Source: Prinia subflava
Taxonomy: Eukaryota > Chordata > Aves > Passeriformes > Cisticolidae
Reading direction: 5' to 3'
Assembly: GCF_021018805.1 (NCBI RefSeq)
Contig: NC_086283.1
Location: forward strand, 11,855,162 to 11,919,161
Length of the DNA: 64,000 nucleotides
Of the stretch, positions 13,300-26,299 are shown in pieces; position 1 is the first letter of the stretch; each line of letters begins with the position of its first letter. The notes below the pieces were generated by a model. That model saw only the letters and a list, made by a program, of their open reading frames with translations. It ran no database searches and was not told the origin of the DNA. The translations under genes and the position numbers were made by a program.

Positions 13300-13880
13300 A
13301 TTTTCCACATGGAGCTGATGGGGGCTATCATCAGAGATGAAAGGAGCCCTGGGCTACAGGCTGTGAAGGAGAGCGGGATGTGCTCCCTGGTATTTGTACT
13401 GACACCCACCTGAAGCATGCTGGGGAAGACAGAACACAAAAGCACAGGATGCTGATGACAAAAGCACATCTGTGTATTTGAAGGGCGTTTGACATACTCG
13501 ATGCCAACTCAATAATGTCCCCAGAGGGGACTGACAAAGCCCAAGTACACAAAGTCAGGTCTGAGGAAGGACACACTGAGGAACAGCAGGTGCCCATTAG
13601 TCAGCTGCACTCCTCTGCAGTGAGTGCTTATGCAAGAGTGGTTGCTCAATACAAGCACCTGGCTGAGGACAAGCAGCTTGCAGGTGATCGTCCCAGCGAC
13701 ACGAGGGCCACGCGTTCCCCACCTCCCACAGCTGTGCAAGCAGGATCTCTGCCACAGGGGTCCAAAGAGGAACTGTAAACCCAATCCCCTTCTCCTTACT
13801 GAACACACACACTGCATCATAATGTGTCATCCACAGAGAGAAACAGAGAGATGGTGTCCTAATGAACCCATCTTCTCAGA
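13300..13880. other. GC-richer patch open in several frames, unidentified
   Basis: This segment is richer in G and C than its surroundings and is open in frames on both strands: plus frame 13515-13778, minus frames 13509-13820 and 13331-13597. Overlapping frames on both strands suggest stop-codon scarcity, not a gene. I recognise no protein family. It could be an exon of a long non-coding RNA, an old mobile-element remnant or simply local GC enrichment. Confidence 0.35.
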
Positions 13881-14402
13881 TTAATCTCTAAATCAGTGTT
13901 GATACAGTAGGCCACAACCATGGAATGCCTATTAAAACAGAAAAATATTTATCCAATTCAGCCTTCAATTCTGGGTGTGTTCTCTGTAAATTTGAAACCT
14001 TCCATTGAAGCAATAGGATTATGAAAAGAGTGAAATATATTAAAATTATCCATGCATATAATCATGCCAATGCAAAAAACACCCAAACTATAATGTAACT
14101 AAAAAGAGTTACAAAACTTCAGTGTTTCTTCTTCCTTTTTAAACAAGGTTAACAATGTAAACAGATAGTAAGAAACACCCAGAGAAGTGAGAATTACAGT
14201 CCATTATAGGCTGAGGCAGTGAAAAACAAGAAAGCCAAAGTATCAGCATAAAAATCAGAGTAGATTTTAAATCCTTATTTACAACATGATGCGCTATAAG
14301 TTTTAAACAGGGAACATGAACCTTTCTCTCCTATTTTCAGATTTCATACAAATCTCTGCATTTTCCATTAAAAAGACTGCCACACACAGTAAATAAAACA
14401 CA

Positions 14403-14431
14403 GGGAAGGGGGGGTGGGGGGAGGTGGAGGG
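14403..14431 (+). repeat. G-run cluster, potential G-quadruplex
   Basis: Within 29 bases there are runs of 3, 7, 6 and 3 G plus shorter ones, separated by one to five bases. This satisfies the usual four-run rule for intramolecular G-quadruplex formation on the plus strand. It sits alone in AT-rich sequence, not at a promoter. Confidence 0.7.
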
Positions 14432-16920
14432 AATGGGACATGACAGAGACCCCCTTTCTGAAAGGGCACAAACACATTGCTACATAAGCTACAAAAGAAA
14501 TGACAGCCAGATCTTCTCCATTTCTGAACAAAATTCATTGCCTTGAAGGAAGGAGAGAAAAAGGGGGGGGTGGTTTTCCATTGCAACTTGGGCATATAAT
14601 GGAATTTCAGACTAGATGGCCAAAACCAAACAAACACACACGTGAAAACAAACACTGCTTGTTTGGTGAAATCTCACAACAGCAGTAAAAGACTGCAGTA
14701 CAAAGTCATTTGTGAACCAAATGGTTCAAGCAGAAAAATGCACCTCACTACAGCACAAAGCAAGTTACTCATTCACTGCAGTAGAAAAGCAATTTAAAAC
14801 TTGGAGCATGTTTTCTTTTGCTTTTGTTTACTTTGGAGTTGAATGATTTTAAACTACATAGGCAGGATACTAAATAACAATCACAAGGTTTCTGTGTGTA
14901 TATACTGCATGTTTGTAAATATGCATTTGAAAATTATATGAAGATTGGGAATGATTAGAAGGCTTATGCCACAGAAATGCTGCACAGGCATGAAGAATGT
15001 ATAACATTACTCTTGAATTATTAAGGGTCAGAAGGTCAGCCCACGAATGCAGACCTTTCCTCTAAACAAGGTTACCACAGTGACCTCCTCAGAACTGCCT
15101 GTATCCTGGTGTATGTATTTTTGCCCATCTCTGCTCCAGGTTTTCACGTAGTTGGAATTCCACAGATGGTCCCCATTGCCCTGGAAGAAATGCTCTTTCC
15201 AGATGAATTCCCCAGAACAGAACTTCATTTCTTTGACAGGAGAGGGATATTTTCCAGAAATTCATGATTCCCAAAAGCACAACAAGTGGCTAATATTCCA
15301 TCATCTTAAAAAATATGGGAGAAGTACAAAAACATTTCAGAAGGCACTGATATTCCAATAAATGCTGGAAGCTCTCTGACCAGCATTTGATAACTGTACA
15401 TTCAAGAACTTGTGAGTCCCTTCTCCTCATTTCAATATAAATAGTGTACTGGCAGTAAAGTCTATGCTAATATCATGCTTCTGAAGTTTTAGGTAACTAT
15501 TTTAAACATGGTATTCTATCCTTTGTTAAATACACAGAACAGTCAATAGTTCAATACTCCAGTCTCTTCCTTCTCTTACTATTTCATTTGTTGATGTTAA
15601 TGATTTGCTAAGTTGATTTCCCATCAACCACAGCCTCTGTGCTTCTCAAAGTTCCTTAAAGATTACTTCAGTAACAAAAGGCATTATGACACAAAGATAA
15701 AAGCGAAGATATCCTAGTCTATAATTTTCCAGCTGAAGGGCCACGCCTCAACACACACAGCTGTGCCCATAAACTCTCTTCATGCCATCACAGTGTTTCT
15801 TGATGCATGCACATGCACCCTTCAGCAAAATAACCCACACTTATCAGAGAACATTTGCATTCAGATTCCATGTTTAGCAACCCTTTTCCAGGATTTCTGC
15901 TTGCATCTCTGGTGAAATACTGTAATTCCTGCACTATATATCCAGTCTACCTACACATTGAACAAAATACAGATTTCTTCCTTAAAAGAAATTTGGTAAA
16001 ATTAATAACAGAATCATTATTATAAAGAAATAACTTGTCTGTATGCAGAGAGGATGCTCATCTTTCATACATGCTAAGTGGACTTACTGAATTATGTTTT
16101 TCAGGAAAGAGACGAGAAATCCTGTAACCCAAGATGATACAGAAATGTATGTAAGGAAAACCTTGAATTTCTTACATTATCATAATACTTTAAAGGAAAG
16201 TCATCAAAGAAACCTAAGCATAAATAGAATGTGAATAAAGGAAATCTTGATTTAATAGTTGATTTTTAATCTCCTTTGCATTTATACTTCACTGGCCTTA
16301 TAAAAAATCAATCTCATTTTCACTGCCTGATGTAACCACTGCAACAAACATTAACTCTAAACCAAGTTAAAACAGGATTTAAAAGCAGTGAAATAGTTTG
16401 CTAAAGATACGTTAGGTGAGTGGTAAAATTGGTTCACCCAAATGCGCTTTGATTCAAAATGAAGTTGCTGACTAAAAACTTTCCATCAGCAAGGTTTCCT
16501 CCACTTGTGGCTCAGATTTTTAAAGGTTTCAAATATTCAAGATTTCAAGTTAATTGCCCTTAACCTTTCCCAGGAGTTTCATAGATGAGCATAATTATCT
16601 GCCTTAAAATGGGGAGATAATTGTTCTCTTTCTTCTGTTGAAGAAGAAAGATGAAAAACCAATAATTAATATATTAAGCTGGCACCTGCTGAGATTTTTA
16701 AATGAGCCATGGCCAGCTCCTGCTCCTTGGTAGCACCTTTGCAAATTGCTCCTCACCTGGGTGGAAACACCAGATGCTCGAACTGGTAGAGGCTGCAGGA
16801 TGGGGGGCTGCAAAGCATTAACCTTTTGTTTAAACTTTTTTGAAAGTAGCCCAGAAAAACACCTTCAGCACCAGTGAAGGCTTCTGTAAACCTGTCTGGT
16901 AACTCCAACAGTATTAACTA

Positions 16921-16940
16921 ATAAGATAAGATAAGATAAG
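16921..16940. repeat. (ATAAG)4 microsatellite
   Basis: Four perfect tandem copies of ATAAG. The array also contains overlapping AGATAA motifs, the GATA-factor core, which may be incidental. Confidence 0.9.
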
Positions 16941-18272
16941 CTGACTTCAGGTTTTCTCTAACTCTAAATTTAAGTTTTCTGTTAAATACTTAGCTGGTTA
17001 AAACTGAGATGGTAACTGTTCAACACTCTCCTCAAAGATTGAAAGTCAAGCTGCCTCAAAGCCAATGCATCACTCTCTTTTTAAAGAAACATACCAGATC
17101 AAATTTTAAAAGGCAAAACTGAATGTTTTACTTGAAAATATATTAGAATTACCACCAATCTTGAATCTTTAAATAAGATTAAATGCTCTACTTTTGCTAT
17201 ACCACTCCTCATGTTTGCAGACTTTATTTTCACCTTTTCCTGCAATTTTGGCAATGCAGACAGACAAATGATTTTTCTTATTTTTCCCTGCTTCCATTGT
17301 AGCTGACTCAGGCTTGGTTTCAAAAGTCTGCAAAATATATTTGATGTCTGGACTACTAATCCATAGAGGTTTCTTTTTCAACTTGTTTCCTTGGAAGGTG
17401 ATGGAATCAATTCTATTACTGTTATTTTCAGGGAAAAAAAAAGATAGAAGTTCAAACACTACTGTTTTGTTTTAAATAGAGCCAACCTTTGAAATTCAAC
17501 TACCTGCCAGTGGTCTAAAACGCCTTTTTAAGCAGTTCACATAACATAGCAAGTAATAAACATAAGGCAAAACTTTAGCAAGTATAAAAAGATAGGAAAA
17601 CACCCACATGCCATTACAGGCTGTTTCGACCTACACATACAATATAAATCAAGCATAAGGTAACAGTAGCTTAACTAATTCTATTAATCTCTATGAGTAA
17701 GCGTTTCATTTGGCCATTTTCACATCCTGTAATTATTCCAGAGGAAACACAGGTTAAAGGTTCAACTAGCACTTAAAATGTCTCCTAAAACATAATTATA
17801 TATACAAGACTTAGCCTGTGGGTGAAACTGGGAAACCTACAACACAAAGCATTTGTTTTTCCCAAATAAACTGCTGAGTCCAATTATAACAATAACTTTT
17901 TTTATCATTATTAATACTCAGTTCTATGTGAAGTGTATCTCAAAAGGAAAAACTCTCTACAAGCTGCACAAATTGGGCCACAAAGTCTTAGTATTCAGCC
18001 ATAATAAATGGCTAAAACTGATTTATGGGCCCCCTCTTCCAGTTCACTCAAAGGAAGAATCACAAAAGCACAGTCACAGTAGTCAATTGCTCCGTGTTCT
18101 GTAGGGGATCACTGCAATAGCACAGGCTTCAAGGGCAGCCCTGTTTGTTACAAACACAAAACTCCTATTTGCTTTTTTGATTTTGGAACAGAAACTGATC
18201 TCCAAAGATGGAAAGGGAGCCCACAAACTGTGCATGCCATGATCTACCTGTTTATCCAAACTGCTCTCAGGG

Positions 18273-18456
18273 AAAAAAAACAAAACAAATCAATCAAACA
18301 AACAAAAAAACTGCAGCAACAACAAAAAAGACCCCAACAAAATAATAAAAATTTGAAAAAATAAAAATAAGAATAAAAATAAATAAATAAATAAAATAAA
18401 AATATGAAAAACCACACAACAAGAACAACAACAACCAGCAGAACAAACCAAACAAC
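18273..18456. repeat. Long A-rich low-complexity region with (AAAT)n core
   Basis: About 185 bases dominated by A. The first part has AAAC/AATC units, the centre has several AAAT/AAAAT units (18356-18405), and the end has AAC/ACAAC units. This is the longest simple-sequence block in the left half. The leucine/phenylalanine-rich minus-strand frame across it is a composition artefact. Confidence 0.85.
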
Positions 18457-20069
18457 TCCACAAATTTAAATTTCCAGGCATGCAGTGGGAAAAGGCTGAG
18501 AAGAGGTGAGCATTCAAAACAGGCAGGAATTCAAGACAAATAGATAAAATACGTCAAGAGAATCTTGCAACTTTTATCAACAGAGCCCATTAATCTCCTT
18601 CTTCTTATTAAATATGCATGCTAAGTGCTATATGCAGTATATATTAACTTGAAACAAAGACAGTCAATTGTATTAATTTGCTATTGGCAATTTATAAAGC
18701 ACATAAATAAAAGGCTATTTGTCATAATAAAGAAGGCTCTGATTCTGCTCAGCTATGGTCTCTTGATTTTTGGATGTGAAAGCATCAGCGTGAGGTGTTC
18801 ATAATTCAGAGTCTGTGTTCTGGAAAACATCATCTCCTCTACTTATTTCAAGAGGTGCAATTAATGGAACTTGGCAAGCAAGTTCCAAGGCTTGGGTTTA
18901 AAATTACAAAAAATTCAACCTGAAAAGCTCATGAAAGGAATATTAGTGTTAAAAATGCTCAAAGTTCTCAAATTAGTAAATACTAGAATTAAGGCTGTTC
19001 ATGAAGCATGAATTTAGAATTCATATATATTAATTGCAATGGCTTTGCCCAATATTAAACAAATCATCTATGCAACCAAGAGAAAAAAAAAAGAGACAAA
19101 TCAAAATACCCCAAGTTAAACAGCAGTGCTCCTGTGACCATCCTGTCTCAGATGATGCAAAAATCTATGAAATCGCTGCAGCACTTCATATAAAAAGATT
19201 CTATAAAATCATGAAAAGGGGAGTTGCAAAAGATAAAAAATAGCTACTATAATGTCAAGCTGGAACTTAAATACAAAGCAAAATGACCATATTATATACT
19301 GAGAAAGAATTTTGGTTTACATATTTTTCCATTGTTTATTTTTAAAAACATTCCACAGTTTTACTATAACCACTCTAACTGGTTTTGACATATTTTTAGA
19401 GTTCCTCCATCCTTTCCTTGGCAATTTTTCTTCAGACTTGTATTAACATCTCACTCACCAACACAGACAGCTAATGGATTAGTACAGGTATCTGCCAAAG
19501 GTGGCAAGTGCCAAAGTACAGGCAGCAGAACAAAGCACAGTATATGTTTTATGTTTTGGACACACTTCCTAAATGTTTTAACCTTCCAACATCCAGACAT
19601 ACGGCAAGATCAGAGAGCACCATGAAAGGACTCCCCAAGTATCTTCTACAAAGTGAAGCATAAAATTGTGTACTCAGTAAGGTACTTCTTTGCCACTCAA
19701 CCTAATTTTCTGATTGTTCCTCACTTAATTCAGTTTGTATTGATGACATCTAGGGGATGAAGAGGGAATGGAAATGTCAAAATGTGTCTCCAGTTCCCGT
19801 GTGAGGAAACAGCGGGTAACTCCAAGGTCTCCCTGACCTTCCAGCACACTATGGGGCAATCTTTACACCAGGTCTAAGTGTTCTCACACAGCTCCTGCTC
19901 TGTACAAGGTACTGATCTTTTTTTAACACTTGGCATTCAGGTCTTCTTGTCCTACTTCTCTTTTGCCAAAAAAACTATTGACGTACAATGTAATCTCAAC
20001 ATAGCATAGGATCCTGTTCCAAATGTTTTCTCAGTCCACTTCCCTTCCTCCTTCCTTGCTCAATATCAA
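18457..20069. other. AT-rich non-coding stretch, no gene seen
   Basis: No repeat or exon recognised. Small frames lack homology. Confidence 0.55.
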
Positions 20070-20252
20070 TCACTGGAACAGGCTGCCCAGAGAAGCTGTG
20101 GATACCTCACCCATGGAAGTGTTCAAGACCAGGCTGGATGGGGCTCTGAGCAACCAGGTCTAGTGGAAGGTGTCCCTGTCTGTGGCAGGGGGTTGGAACT
20201 CAATGGTCTTTAATGTTCCTTCCAACCCAAAATACTCTACGATTCAATGATC
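20070..20252 (+). mobile_element. CR1 LINE, 3' end
   Basis: A typical CR1 3' terminus in the sense orientation. It starts at the motif ACTGGAACAGGCTGCCCAGA, continues with GTGTTCAAGACCAGGCTGGA and TGGGGCTCTGAGCAACCAGG, then GTGTCCCTG, and ends with GGTTGGAACTCAATGGTCTT, TTCCAACCC and a degenerate ATTCAATGATC tail. The insertion is heavily 5'-truncated, as is usual for CR1, and contains no coding part. The good match to the consensus suggests a moderately young copy. Confidence 0.95.
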
Positions 20253-20839
20253 TTAGTGACCCTCCAGACTGGAAATGGGAATCAACTCTCTGTATTAATA
20301 ATACTTTCATTTTGATGGCAAAATTAGCGAAAGAGGAGGGCTTCAACATTTTGCTTGCTGGCAAGAGTCAGGTTCCACTGGTTTACAGTAGGAACACCCA
20401 AAGCAGCTTAGCTTAAAACATCATATTTGCCCATGGTAGGCTCATGATTTCCCTTCCTCTTTCTATCCCAGTACCAGTGAGTTGCACCATTTACACAGAA
20501 CCACATTACTGCTACTGAACACTGGTGAGTCCACTGCAAGCATTCACTGCTTGTTTTTTCTTCTTTGTCAGTGCAAGAGGAACTCCTGAGTCATACTGAA
20601 AGTTTGCAGGGCAAGAGCTGAAGTCAGTGCTGATGATGGGAATTATTCAAGCATTCCAAACACCTCTCTTCTCAAACATCAGTCACTTGATGACTTATCA
20701 CTTATCAAAATCATTTATCAAAGATAAGATATATATTTTTAAGAGAAAGGCCCATGACAAAAAAAAAATGAAGACGTTTATATGGAACCAGAGTGGATTC
20801 AGACATTTCTAGTAATAGGCCTTATTCAGCATGCAAAGG

Positions 20840-20925
20840 TTTTATAAACTGAATGCTACTTTTTCTTAAAGCATAAGACATCTACAAAATTTGCATAAGA
20901 AAAGTAGCATTCAACTGATTTATAC
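20840..20925. repeat. Imperfect inverted repeat / hairpin
   Basis: The left arm TGAATGCTACTTTTTCTTA (20850-20868) and the right arm TAAGAAAAGTAGCATTCA (20896-20913) are complementary except for one bulged T. Pairing resumes outside a small bulge between TATAAAC (20843-20849) and the TGATTTATA segment (20916-20924). The loop is 27 bases (20869-20895). The resulting stem is about 25-27 bp. It could be a miniature DNA transposon remnant, a small-RNA precursor or a chance palindrome. No terminal target duplication was confirmed. Confidence 0.8.
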
Positions 20926-21349
20926 AAATATCAGAAGTATGCTGGTACTTAAAACTAGGAAAATGTCAGTCAATTAGAAAGAAATATTAATCAAAACACA
21001 AACAGTATGCGAATGTATTCACTGTCAAATGTAAATTTTTCTTTCTGTTGAAGGAAAGCATGACAGCATGCACCTGTTGTTTACAACCTTACAACATTGC
21101 TAATGAAAAGGTGCCAATGCAAACCAACCAATGAACTCTCCACACTGCTGAGTAGAAAGAAACCAAGGCCCTAAGTCAGCAAGCACCTACTTTTGCTGGA
21201 ACAGGTTACCCACCTTGAAAGTTCAAAGGAATGTCTCGCCCAAAATGAGCTGTCAGCCTACAATAACATTTCAACACTTGGGGCTAAAACAGGAACCTAG
21301 GAAAGTCATGCCAACACTGTATACTCTGTGAAGAAGTGTGATGTATACT

Positions 21350-21425
21350 TTCAGTTGGGGAATAAAGTTCCCTGTTATTTTTGTCTCACATGGTCTGTCA
21401 CGGCTCAGTCACTGCCCACTAGAGC
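21350..21425 (+). mobile_element. Possible LTR 3' portion (poly(A) signal plus U5-like end)
   Basis: An AATAAA in GGGGAATAAAGTTCCCTG is followed by a T-rich stretch and a TCTCACATGGTCTGTCACGG segment. This arrangement resembles the R/U5 end of a retroviral LTR. I could not locate a matching TG start or a target duplication, so the assignment is tentative. It could equally be a transcript 3' end. Confidence 0.25.
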
Positions 21426-24400
21426 AGCTATGGGCCATGGGGTTGCTGCAGCTGCAGTTGAAGGGCAGAGTTAAAACTGATGGCTGTTCATTTCTGCAGG
21501 ATGCTCGGTGCTGCTGACGGTGAGGCACGGTATGCTCTGTAAGCCACAAGGTACTTCAGCTGTTCTGTACAGGGGGCCTACCTAGCAGGACAAGTGTTTA
21601 TCCGCTCCAGTTTATAATCCCTTATCCAATATGTCCCATAATTATCTTCCTCAAGAACACCACCGTCACAGACTAGTGCTCAACCTATTTGTGCAAGACG
21701 AAACACAGGAAGTAACCACCTGGGAATTATACATTAGCTTTCAGTTCCCATTATTGACAGGAAAGAAAGAACGGGATGAGTAAGTTAAACATTTGCAGTA
21801 ATTGTAAGTGCTTTGCAATATTTTTCTCCTAGAAGATCAAAACTTCAAACCCTAATCAATGGTCTTCATCAAAACACAATTCCAAGAAAGCAAAAGAGTC
21901 TCCTGCTCTTGTCACCACAATCCCATTTGACCTTGGAGTGGGTGCAAAACAGCTCTGGGCCTTCTGTAACCACCCTCCACACATGTCAGGGTTCTGTCCC
22001 CAACTCCTGCAGCCACAGCATCACATTTCCCTGCAGCACCCCAAGCTACTGTAGCCACTCCTGATGCAAAGTCTGGTCTCTAGAGCTTATTTAAGTATTA
22101 ATGTTTTCAGAAACACATCCGGTTGAGAAATGAAACAGAAACTTGCTAGATCTGCTCACCTCTGCTCATCTTAAATGCCCTGTTCACTAGGAAGATATTT
22201 AGAATCTTAAAACATAGGGGTGTTTTCCGGATGTCTTCTGTACAACCTGCAATTATAAAACCAGATTTCATAAGACGATTTTATGGATTCAATAAGAGCA
22301 AGCATCTGTCGTCTTCTTAGATTTCATTTTTCAGAAGAGACCTGCTCACCTCTAAGAGTACTTCCCATAATTATGTCCTTTGCAAAATACTTATATATGT
22401 ATGGTTTGATTTACTGAGCACTTTCCAGTTACACTGTTACCTCACTGTACAGATCTACAAACCCCATCCATCTAAGCCTGCACTCTTTTATTACACTTGT
22501 GAAACTCTACTATGAAAAAATCAGGGCAATAGTTACATGGACAGGCAGCAGAGCTACAGCAGGCACACCACGCTGACAGCATGCTTTTTTAAGAAACAGA
22601 ACTGAACAAATGATGATGGCACTCACAATTAATAGATATTAAGCAGTAAACCTAGGACCGAAGAAGGCGGTTTACAACAGGCAAAAACATATGACCATCA
22701 GGCTGAAGTGTTCGGTGGCTGAGAACAATTTGTTTGGGTTTGGCCACTTCTCAACATGCACATACAGAAAATTTCAGTCCCATGAATCATTGTATTCCAT
22801 TTCTGATGATTCCTCACGCCTCACAAATTAGTTTTTGTTTCCTTCCATTGTGCAAATGCACAGAGAAACTGCCTCACATGCATGTAAATAAACACAAATA
22901 TGTACTTAATTTTTTAAAACCTTGATTTTGCCGTGCCTTCATTTGTTAATGCCACAAATTGAGATTTGAGTACTTCAACTAAAATAATCATAATGCACTC
23001 AAGAACATATCAAGGCATTAAGCACACTAGGTATCAAGCCTAAATAAATTAATCAAAGGTTTTCTTTTTTTTTTTAAACTATATCAATTAGTATTTCTGG
23101 ATAAGAAAGCATCTTCTATTGTAGGTGGAAGGGTAATTCAGCTGTTGCTATTAGCTCACCTTCTGGCTGTAACTTCCAGATACCACATCACATGATTTAA
23201 AACGGTCCTCAACAAGTTGTTATTAATTTGACATTTACAGTGGTGCTATTAATTTTCAGTTCTCATTCTGAAGAACAAGGATTTTAATCTAATAATTGCA
23301 TGACTAAATAGGATACTAATACTAATTATCAAAGCAACTATTATTTTAAAGTTATTTTAAGAGTAATTATTTCTACAACTGGGCCTTGCAAATCAAGAGG
23401 ATAGAGCTGATTTTGAGTTACGTAAATGGTATGTTTTCTGTGTATTTTTCATCTTTATGAGAATTAGTTTTCTCAGGTTCAATAGCTGAATTTGAAAAAT
23501 TTGGCTTCACTCTTCTTGCTCACCTGGGTGAATAAATCCTGGTCCCACAGAGAACACAATATTTTTATTTCCTTATTATCAACTTCCTCTGAGGTACAGA
23601 AAGTCCTCTTTAAAATACTGCCAGGTACTAAAAACAGATTTAGCATTTTCTTAAAACAGGAAGATTTGTAGTAGGAGATGAGCTCCCCATTATCCATCTG
23701 TTTCCAGTTGGTTTTATTCATATTACCAAACTTTCCAGATGTCGTGCTCTTCATCCTTTGTCCCTCTGGAACAATAAACTATGTTCCTCTTACAACTTCT
23801 TTATATCTAGCCTTATATGCAAACATTATAAATAATTTTGAAATGAGACGCGTTAAATTCCTATTTTCTGTAGAGATTTCCAAGACCAATTCCCTCTCAT
23901 GGACTACCTACCAGAAAGAAAGAAAAAAAAGGATGGAGTGTGCTTCGTGGTGCAGGGATTTGGGCACTGGGGAGCAGCAGCATGGGGTTAAGTCAGCTGA
24001 AAATAAAACTAGAGTTAGTTCTGCCTCCAGTGAGCCATTTATACATATTGAAAGGAGGAGAAGCAAAGAAGAAAACAAATGCCAGACCTGCAGGTGTGCT
24101 AACAAATTAAAACTGGAGCAGAAAAAGAAAAAAATCTGCTATAGCCTTTCAGCCCCTTGCCTCACCTCAGCACTCTCTGTGATGTAACCTTTCTTCTAAG
24201 GGGAACTGCACACAGTCAGTCTTACCCACAGTCAGGCAGTGAATATCAGTACAGGCTGGCTGATTCTGCTGCTGCCCCTAACTAGTGTCAGTTGTCACCT
24301 GGAAAAAGGGTCCCCCAGGCTATTAATGGATGGAGAAAAGAAAAGAGCTGGCTTCTCCCTTGAGCACAAACAGTAACTCAGAAACAATCACCTGCAACTA

Positions 24401-26299
24401 CGAAGTGTGTTAGAGCTAAAAAGTTTTCAACCCTACATGGTACTGTCTTCTGGTTTCTCAGGAAAGCACTAAAGAGAAGGTTATTCAAATAAGTAATTTG
24501 TGCTTCTCTACTTGCATGACTTCTCTCAGTTTGAGTTACCATAATGCACTGGAAAAGAGAGTACTTGCGAGGTTGTTGTGTGCTTCGCGTCAGAAAAGTC
24601 AGAACCATAAAAAGTCGTCTCAAATCTCCAAATGGTATTTTGCCTCTGTACGTGTTCCACTTGGAATTTTCCATATCTAGTAAAAATGCTGTTCTTTCCT
24701 TTAAGAATAACAAGAATTCTTATGTTATGTTACCACGTTCCTTCAAACTAAGAAGAGGAAGAAACTGAGCCATGTAGCTGAGGCGCCAGTATTTTAATAC
24801 ACTGGATAGAGCTTTCCGCAGAAACCGCACATACACTTTTAAATCATTTGTTTTTTAATACAGAGAAAACATGAGCCATGATGTTGCTATGAAAAGGTTC
24901 ATGTTGTAAGCATGCTTTCCGAAATTAAAAATCACTATAAAAGAAGCAAGCTTCTGTGCTTTGTATCCACAAAATGGAACAGTGTGCTTTTATGACTGCA
25001 ATGAAATTGTTTTCCTGAGAAAAAGACCGAATGGAATGGAATGACTGTCACATCCAAGACTTGTGCTCATCATGAATATATACTCTGAATTAGAGCAGAG
25101 CAATCTCACAGACAGCAAGAAGTCAGGTAGCACTCATATTCGGATCAGGGAAGTAAGAAGGGTCTTGAGACACAATTTAAGCATGGAAAGAAAATACATC
25201 ACTCAAACACATAATCTCAAAAACTCAGGAAGGTCCTGTGAAACAGAGGACTCCACAGAAGTACCCTGGGAGATCCTGTCTTTGGTTTGGAGTTTACTTT
25301 GGCTTACAGACACTTACAAGCCTAAAGATACCTCTAGAAAAAAACTGAGGTCAAGAATACTCTGTGCACAGATGTTACTGTCCTAATGTTTCTTCTTTAT
25401 GATCCCATCTCCAGCCTTTTAGGAAGAATTTAACCCTCTTGCTTTACTAGAAGAAAGCTGCTAGTTCTTCTTTTAAAAATTTGCTTAGTAACTGAAGTCC
25501 TCCTGAGCAAGCACCTGGCCTAAGGCAGAGATCTAAAACCTGTTATGGCAAACCAATACTGGCAATCCTCAGCAGGCTTGGGATTTGAGAACCTGGGCCA
25601 CAACTCCTACATAGCTTCAAAGGGCAGTTTGCATGTTGGTACTATCAGCTCTCAATATGAGGAGAAACATACCTGATCAGAATGACTTCTTCTGCCATCC
25701 CACACAGATTTTGCCTCCCTGTGCAATTCCAGTTCCTTCTGAAAGTTCCCCAACAACCACCTACACTGCTAGGGGAGAGGGGTGGGGATGGGGAAATATA
25801 GACTTTTATAACCCAATCAGAACTCACAGTTTTGGCAGCTCCAGAGCTTTTGTCATGTGGACAAAACCCACACAGCTGACTCTGCAAGGGCTCAAGCCAG
25901 GTTTCTTCCAGTTTGGGAGCTGTCCTGCAACAACTCTGCGCTGGAGTGGGTTATCTTGAACTGGTTTTCCTTCTTGCACATTTTTCCACAGCACTTCCTT
26001 ATTAAACAAAATGTCTAGCACACACGTACACTGTCACTCCCTTGCAGCATGCTGGGTACACTTACAGTATACATTTGTGTAAAGCATACATACAGTAACT
26101 ATGCTATTTGCAAGCAGGCTGCCTGAGTGCATCTGGAAGAGTTTGGCCCCATCCCAGTAACTTCTGTCCAGTTTGTTGCATCAATACCAGGTCAGATGAT
26201 GAAGTCCCCATTTACACGAGGCAAAGACCCAGCTCTCAGTCTTTCTCACAACTCACAGAGTTTCTCCCCATCAGCAACAAGAGCTCTCTAAACCAGTGC

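Larger units (their letters stand above)
13881..18272. other. AT-rich non-coding stretch, no gene seen
   Basis: Unique AT-rich sequence apart from a G-run cluster (14403-14431), a second G run near 14562 and a short pentanucleotide repeat (16921-16940). No coding exon recognised. Confidence 0.55.

Noticed and set aside
13509..13820. 103-codon minus-strand frame and opposing plus-strand frames, considered as a retroviral gag remnant.
   Set aside because: No recognisable gag, zinc-knuckle or protease motif, and frames are open on both strands, so kept only as an unidentified GC-richer patch.
16921..16940. AGATAA repeats considered as a GATA-factor binding array.
   Set aside because: A perfect short tandem repeat in AT-rich DNA is more simply a microsatellite.
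23678..24187. 169-codon plus-strand frame.
   Set aside because: No known family, abrupt composition changes, a charged part derived from purine-rich sequence, and an overlapping minus-strand frame. No exon structure supports it.
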